DNA of 64,000 nt from Schizochytrium sp. CCTCC M209059 (Eukaryota; Sar; Bigyra; Thraustochytrida; Thraustochytriidae). The stretch covers positions 1,066,848 to 1,130,847 of the forward strand of contig KN805374.1 in the NCBI GenBank assembly GCA_000818945.1. Direction: 5' to 3'. Each line of letters starts with the position of its first letter. The stretch's first letter is position 1. Made by a program: the position numbers and the translations under genes. The notes under the pieces are model-generated. The model ran no database searches. It had not been told where the DNA came from and saw only the letters and a list, made by a program, of their open reading frames with translations. This document shows, one piece after another, positions 59,701 through 64,000 of the stretch.

Positions 59701-62700
59701 GGCTCTTAACAAGCTCAGCGAGGCGAGCGACAAGATGAAGCGGGAAAAGGAGGAAGCGGTCGCCAACTTGGAGCGCGAGCGCAGCTCACTTGCCGCGCAG
59801 CTCGAGACCGCCACGCAAGAGGCGTCGAAGCGCACGGCAGAAGTCACCGCCAAGGTAGAAAGCCTGCAAAAGACTGCAGAGGAGGCAACGGCAGCTTCCG
59901 CCGAGGCTGCAAGCAAGCTTCGTTCTGCGCAGGCGCTGCAAGCTACAGCGGAAGCGGAGGCCAAGCGTCAACGCCAAGCCGCGGAAGACGCCAAGACCAC
60001 CTACGACCGCGAGCTTCAGCTGCACGCGCAAGCCAAGCGCGAGCTCGATGTTGCGCGCCAAGAGGCCAAGGACGCCAAGGAGCAGGCTCACAAAGCTGTC
60101 AGCGAGGTGGAAGGCCTCAAGAGCTCCCTCGAAGCTGCGCGCAAGGCCGCGGAAGAACACCGCCTGGCTCTCGAGGACCAACGTTCTCGCTCCTCGACCG
60201 AGGTTGCCGAGTACAGCCGTCAGAACAAGCTTTTGAGTGGCCAAATTGACCAACTCAATGCCAGAATCCGCGAGGCGCAAAGTTCCGGCGCCCTTGCCGA
60301 GAAGTCCGCCGATGAGCAGGGCGACGCTTCGGCTTCGTCGGATGGAAGCAAGACGGACGCCGAAGTGCAGAGGCTGCGGGAACTTCTCCAGATCGCCCAG
60401 CGGCAACGTGATCGTAAGCTTGTCGAGGCCGAGGAGATTTCCCTCGAGCTGTCGCGCGCCCAACAAGAGCTTGCGCGCACCAAGGAGGATCTCAAGGTCA
60501 CAAAGGAACGTCTTCAAAAAGAGGTGCAACGTCTTGGCGAGGAAGGTCGCGCGGTCTCGCTCACGGAGCTTCGCAGATTGCAGGCTGCCGATCAAGATAC
60601 CACGATGTTGCGCAAAGTCAACGTTCTTTTGCAGCAGGAGGCCCAGGACAATCAGCGCGCGAGAGAGCGCGCCGAGGAACGCATTGCCGAACTTGAGGCC
60701 AAGCTGATGCCGTCGTCGTCAGAAAAGTCAAAGCAGGACTCGCGCATTGTCGCTTTGGAAGCTGACAAGGCAGCCCTGGAGAAAGAGTGCGCGGCGCTCA
60801 AGGAGCGGTACAACGGTCTTATGCAGCGCTTTGGAGACAAGATTGATCCTGCTGATCATCAAAAGGCTGTTGCAGAGCAAACGCGTCTCAACAATGCAAT
60901 GGGGAAACTCCGTGCCGACTTGGAACAGGCCCGCGCCGAGAGCGGCAAGCTGCGCGCCGAGCTCGAGCAAGCCAGTGCTGCCAAGACCAACGCAGAAAAG
61001 GCGCACGCCGACTCGGAGACGAAGCGGATCAAGATCCGGGACTTGGCTATTAAACATCGAAGTGACGCCCAGAATAAGGGCAAGGAGATCGAGAAGAAAA
61101 ACGAGGAGATTGCTTCACTCAACAAACAGCTCGAGAGTAAGGCCGAGGAACTGAAGCAGGCCAAGGCTTCTTCGTCGGCCTCGCCTTCTGCGGGCCCTGA
61201 CCTTGCCTCCTCACGCGCTGCAGTGGGTGCACTTGAGAAGCAACTCAAGGAAAAGGATGATCTCATCACAAAGCTTCGGCAAGCTGCGCAACAAGCACCC
61301 TCCTCTTCTTCCACGTCGGCCAGCAACGTTGCTCAGCCGCCAGCCGCGGCAGCAGCAGCAGCAGACAGCAACCTCCAGCAGAGCAAGCGGAAGCGTGAGC
61401 TTAATGCTGACGCGCCTGCTTTTAGCCCGAAGGACCCGACGAATGACTCCGCTGCAGCTTCGAGTGGAGGTACGTCTCCTGCCCAAGGCAAGTTGCTTTC
61501 TGGCCCTGCTGGCACCGCAGATCCGCCGACCAAGAAACTGCGCTCAAGCAGTGAGGCCTCAGGTGGCTCGTCTGCTTCGGCGGCGGCTACGTCTGCTGCC
61601 GCCGCCGATGCAAAGGGCAAAGAGGGTATCAAGGTCAAGATTGCAGAAATGAAAGCTCGCCTCTTGCAAAAGAAGCAGCAGCAGCAGCAGTCACAAGGCA
61701 CTGTGTTTGGCGGCAAGCCTGCTGCTGGCGCCGGGGGTAAACAGTCCATCACCAAGGCCAAGGCTGCTGCTGCTGCAGCAGCAGGCCAAAATGAGGCTTC
61801 CACAAGTACCTCGGCATCGGCAACTGGGGCGCCAAGTGACGAGGATCGCATTGCCGCTCGTGCAAAGAGGTTTGGAACGACGAGTAACCAGGCCGCTGCT
61901 GCCTTTGGCAAGGGTGCTCGGCAGCCCGACAAGAAGGATGACGTGCAGCAGCCTTCATCGTCCAGTTCGTCGGCGAGCGTATCGTCAACGGGCTCTCGGC
62001 CTGGCTTCGGCGCGGGAGTGACCTCGGGTGGATTCGGGGCTTTTGGAAAACGGGCCTCGGGCTCCGAGTCAACCTCAGGCAAGGCCTCAGGCTTTCCCGA
62101 ATCTTCATTTGGGGCATCTACATTCAAACCATCGACGACATCGTTTGGTCAGTTCGGGTCTTCCTCGTCTACTTCAACTTCCTCTGGGTTTGGCGGTGCA
62201 CAGGGGGCTGCTGGAAAGTCCGTGGGTGCGTCTTCGGGCTTTGGCACGTCTTCTACCTCGTCTCCTGGATTCGGTGCATCGTCAGGTTTTGGGTCAACGT
62301 CCTCATCCGCGTTCTCCAAGTCTGCATTTGGCGCGCCCGCATCTGGCTTTGGGTCCGCAAAGCCATCTAGTGGTGGCTTTGGGTCCTCGTCTGTGTTTGG
62401 CGGCTTTGGCAAGAGCACGGGATCATCTGCGGGGCCAGCAGCGACCTCGTCTTCGTCGACTTCTCAGCAGTCATCGCAAGCGAGCCAATCCGAGCGAGAA
62501 GACCGCGCAGAGACGGCGCAGTCTGGTTCTGCCCAGAATTTGGACACGACGCAGCACACAGGTGGTCAGCAACAACAAGGAGACAATAGCCTACCTGCTG
62601 CCGCTGATGACGGCGATGAGAACGTTGGCGACGGTGACGGCGATGGAGGTGACTACGATGATGAAAAGGTTCACATTGGTGGCAACGTCAATCAAAATAA

Positions 62701-62905
62701 CGACGACGACGATGACGACGATGATGATGACGCTGTCGATGATGAGAACGTTGACCGTGCTGCTGCTGGCGGCAATGATGGCGATGACAACGATGACGAG
62801 AATGATCAAAAGGTTGGCGATGACGTTGACGACGAAGATGAGGACTACAACAACGTCGCGCATAGCTCCCACAGAAACGACGACGACGGAAACGATGATG
62901 GTGAT

Positions 62906-62940
<35 letters not shown>

Positions 62941-63064
62941 AGAGGAGGATGAAGATGAAGATGAAGATGATGACGACGATGATGGTGACGATGGAAACGG
63001 AGATGAGGTGGATGACGACGATGACGACAATGACGACTACGACGATGTCATTCTCGTGGAGTAA
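56747..63064 (+). CDS. TPR: Tpr/Mlp-type nuclear basket protein with FG-repeat and acidic tail
   Basis: 2105 residues from ATG 56747 (MAGFLSDEE); the frame is open further upstream but that part is GC-biased leader DNA. Residues of about 20-1540 are almost continuous coiled coil. At about 505-540 is the Tpr/Mlp signature block (SQELATYNGIDELQEKHMKLLAVVRDL-like), preceded by long Glu/Arg/Leu heptads; a second block at about 1330-1480 keeps the Tpr pattern ending in IKIRDLAIKHR. A Lys/Arg nuclear-localisation-like patch (SKRKREL) lies near 1546. Residues 1700-1900 are Ser/Gly-rich with about twenty FG dipeptides (GFGTSS, SGFGST, VFGGFGKS), followed by an Asp/Glu tail (about 1950-2105). Tpr proteins form the nuclear basket and anchor mRNA-export and spindle-checkpoint factors. 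FG repeats are not usual in this family. Confidence 0.85.
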
Positions 63065-63326
63065 AGCGTAACAGAAATAGGAAGTAATAGCTCCTCCATC
63101 AAAAACATAAATTTTAAATCGAGAATCGTTTTGTGCGATCAAATCGAACGCAGGTTGCCGCAAGTGATGAAGGAGATACCAAAAAAATAATAATAATTAC
63201 CCTTTCATCGATCTTTCATTCCGGAAAGAAGGAGAGAAGGAAAGAAGGGCAGAGCAGAGCACGCTAGCAAAGCGGCAGCGTGCGGCGGCGGGCGGCCAGC
63301 GGGGGCGCGGGCAGCAGCGCAGCGCG

Positions 63327-64000
63327 ATGCAGGGTCCCGAGGCGGCCTTGCGCGAGGTGGTAGACGTGACCGACCAGGTGCGCGCGCGGGGCCTAAACTT
63401 GCTCAAACTCCTCGAGGTCGCGAACGATGTGGGACCTCGGGAAGGCCCTGGCAGCGGGAGCGGCAGCGGCGGCGGCCCGACCGCGACTCCAGAAGCCAGA
63501 CAAGCGCACGTGCTCGGGCTGCTGCAAGAGCACGAAAAGGAAGTGCGTACGCTCTTGAAAACGCTGCACGAGCGCGTCGCCGAGGTTGAGCGGCGCGAAA
63601 ACAAGAACAAAAAGCCCAACGAGGACGGCGAAGAGCTCAACGACCTTGACACATACGAGAGCTCGGAGGCGTCGAGATCCATTGCCATCAAGGGTGTATC
63701 GCGTGATATCGCACACTCATTGCAGAAAGAAATCGCGTGGCGTGACGCAGCTTCAAAGGCTGCGAATGAGGCTGACGCTTTTTTCCACGAGCGTCTTGCG
63801 ACCTTGTTTCCTGAAGTTGAGGTTGGGCGTCGGCGAAGACAGCTGAAAAAGAAAGCGCGCCGCCGCAAGACCAACGCAGCAAAACGCCAGTCTGGCCTTC
63901 AAAAGGGTGGAAAGGCGCAGTCTCTGAATAATGGCGTAGGCAACGGCATCGGGAACCATCCCGTGGGAGGCACGGCTTCCGCCGCGACGGAGTCCTTGCC
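63327..64000 (+). CDS. Unknown coiled-coil/basic protein, cut by right window edge
   Basis: ATG 63327 opens a frame that stays open to the end of the window (224 complete codons), so the gene continues to the right. The N-terminus is amphipathic (ALREVVDVTDQVRARGLNLLKLLEVAND), followed by a Gly/Ser linker and a charged helix (EHEKEVRTLLKTLHERVAEVERRENKNKK). A second helical part (SRDIAHSLQKEIAWRDAASKAANEADAFF) follows, then a strongly basic patch (RRRRQLKKKARRRKTNAAKR) and a Gly/Asn-rich start of a linker. No known family was recognised; a nuclear protein is suggested by the basic patch. An AGAGC repeat remnant lies about 70 bp upstream. Confidence 0.6.
   Translation, partial: MQGPEAALREVVDVTDQVRARGLNLLKLLEVANDVGPREGPGSGSGSGGGPTATPEARQAHVLGLLQEHEKEVRTLLKTLHERVAEVERRENKNKKPNEDGEELNDLDTYESSEASRSIAIKGVSRDIAHSLQKEIAWRDAASKAANEADAFFHERLATLFPEVEVGRRRRQLKKKARRRKTNAAKRQSGLQKGGKAQSLNNGVGNGIGNHPVGGTASAATESL

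Overview
This is a nuclear segment of a microbial eukaryote. It carries TFIID subunit TAF1, a TPX2-type spindle factor, a Tpr/Mlp-type nucleoporin, a mitochondrial Kae1/Qri7 enzyme, tetraspanins, tandem SH2 domains and class C (GABA-B-like) receptors. Most genes are single uninterrupted reading frames of up to 2105 codons; only one spliceosomal intron (108 nt) is convincing. Sparse introns, GC-rich microsatellite-laden spacers, a GABA-B-like receptor family, cobalamin-dependent methionine synthase and an ERV/thioredoxin fusion fit a thraustochytrid (Labyrinthulomycetes, stramenopile). That placement is inference from gene content; no rRNA or other marker is in the window.

Layout: 1-7000 holds GABA-B-like receptor copies: the 3' end of one gene, a decayed fragment, and a nearly complete gene broken by a 17-bp tandem duplication. 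7100-13000 holds a membrane EF-hand gene (-), a PH-like gene with an intron (+) and an ERV46/thioredoxin (PDI-C) gene (+). 13160-18454 is one 1764-codon gene with an unusual CCCH / beta-propeller-like / RING-H2 / TPR / J-like layout. 18668-22666 has two minus-strand genes, a pepsin-like protease and a tandem-SH2 (Cbl-like) protein. 24289-30801 is a rearranged methionine synthase locus: the homocysteine and folate modules occur twice in tandem, and the B12 and activation modules follow in another frame. 30974-38713 holds a SLC35C2-type transporter (-), TPX2 (+) and a small basic coiled-coil protein (-). 39240-45290 is TAF1 (-). 47259-49595 is a GTPBP1/2-like GTPase. 51206-54572 is a tetraspanin pair separated by a near-perfect 17-bp minisatellite. 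54798-56228 (-) is the Qri7-type enzyme, divergent from the 56747-63064 Tpr-like nucleoporin, which unusually ends in FG repeats and an acidic tail. A further gene starts at 63327 and runs off the right edge.

No operon logic applies; genes are independent. Two threads stand out. First, short tandem repeats, very often of 5-bp period and differing from gene to gene, sit within about 350 bp upstream of most start codons. Second, the recently duplicated genes (receptor, methionine synthase) carry short frame-affecting tandem duplications exactly at their joints, which may be genuine repair scars or assembly errors. No tRNA, rRNA, CRISPR array or transposon was recognised.
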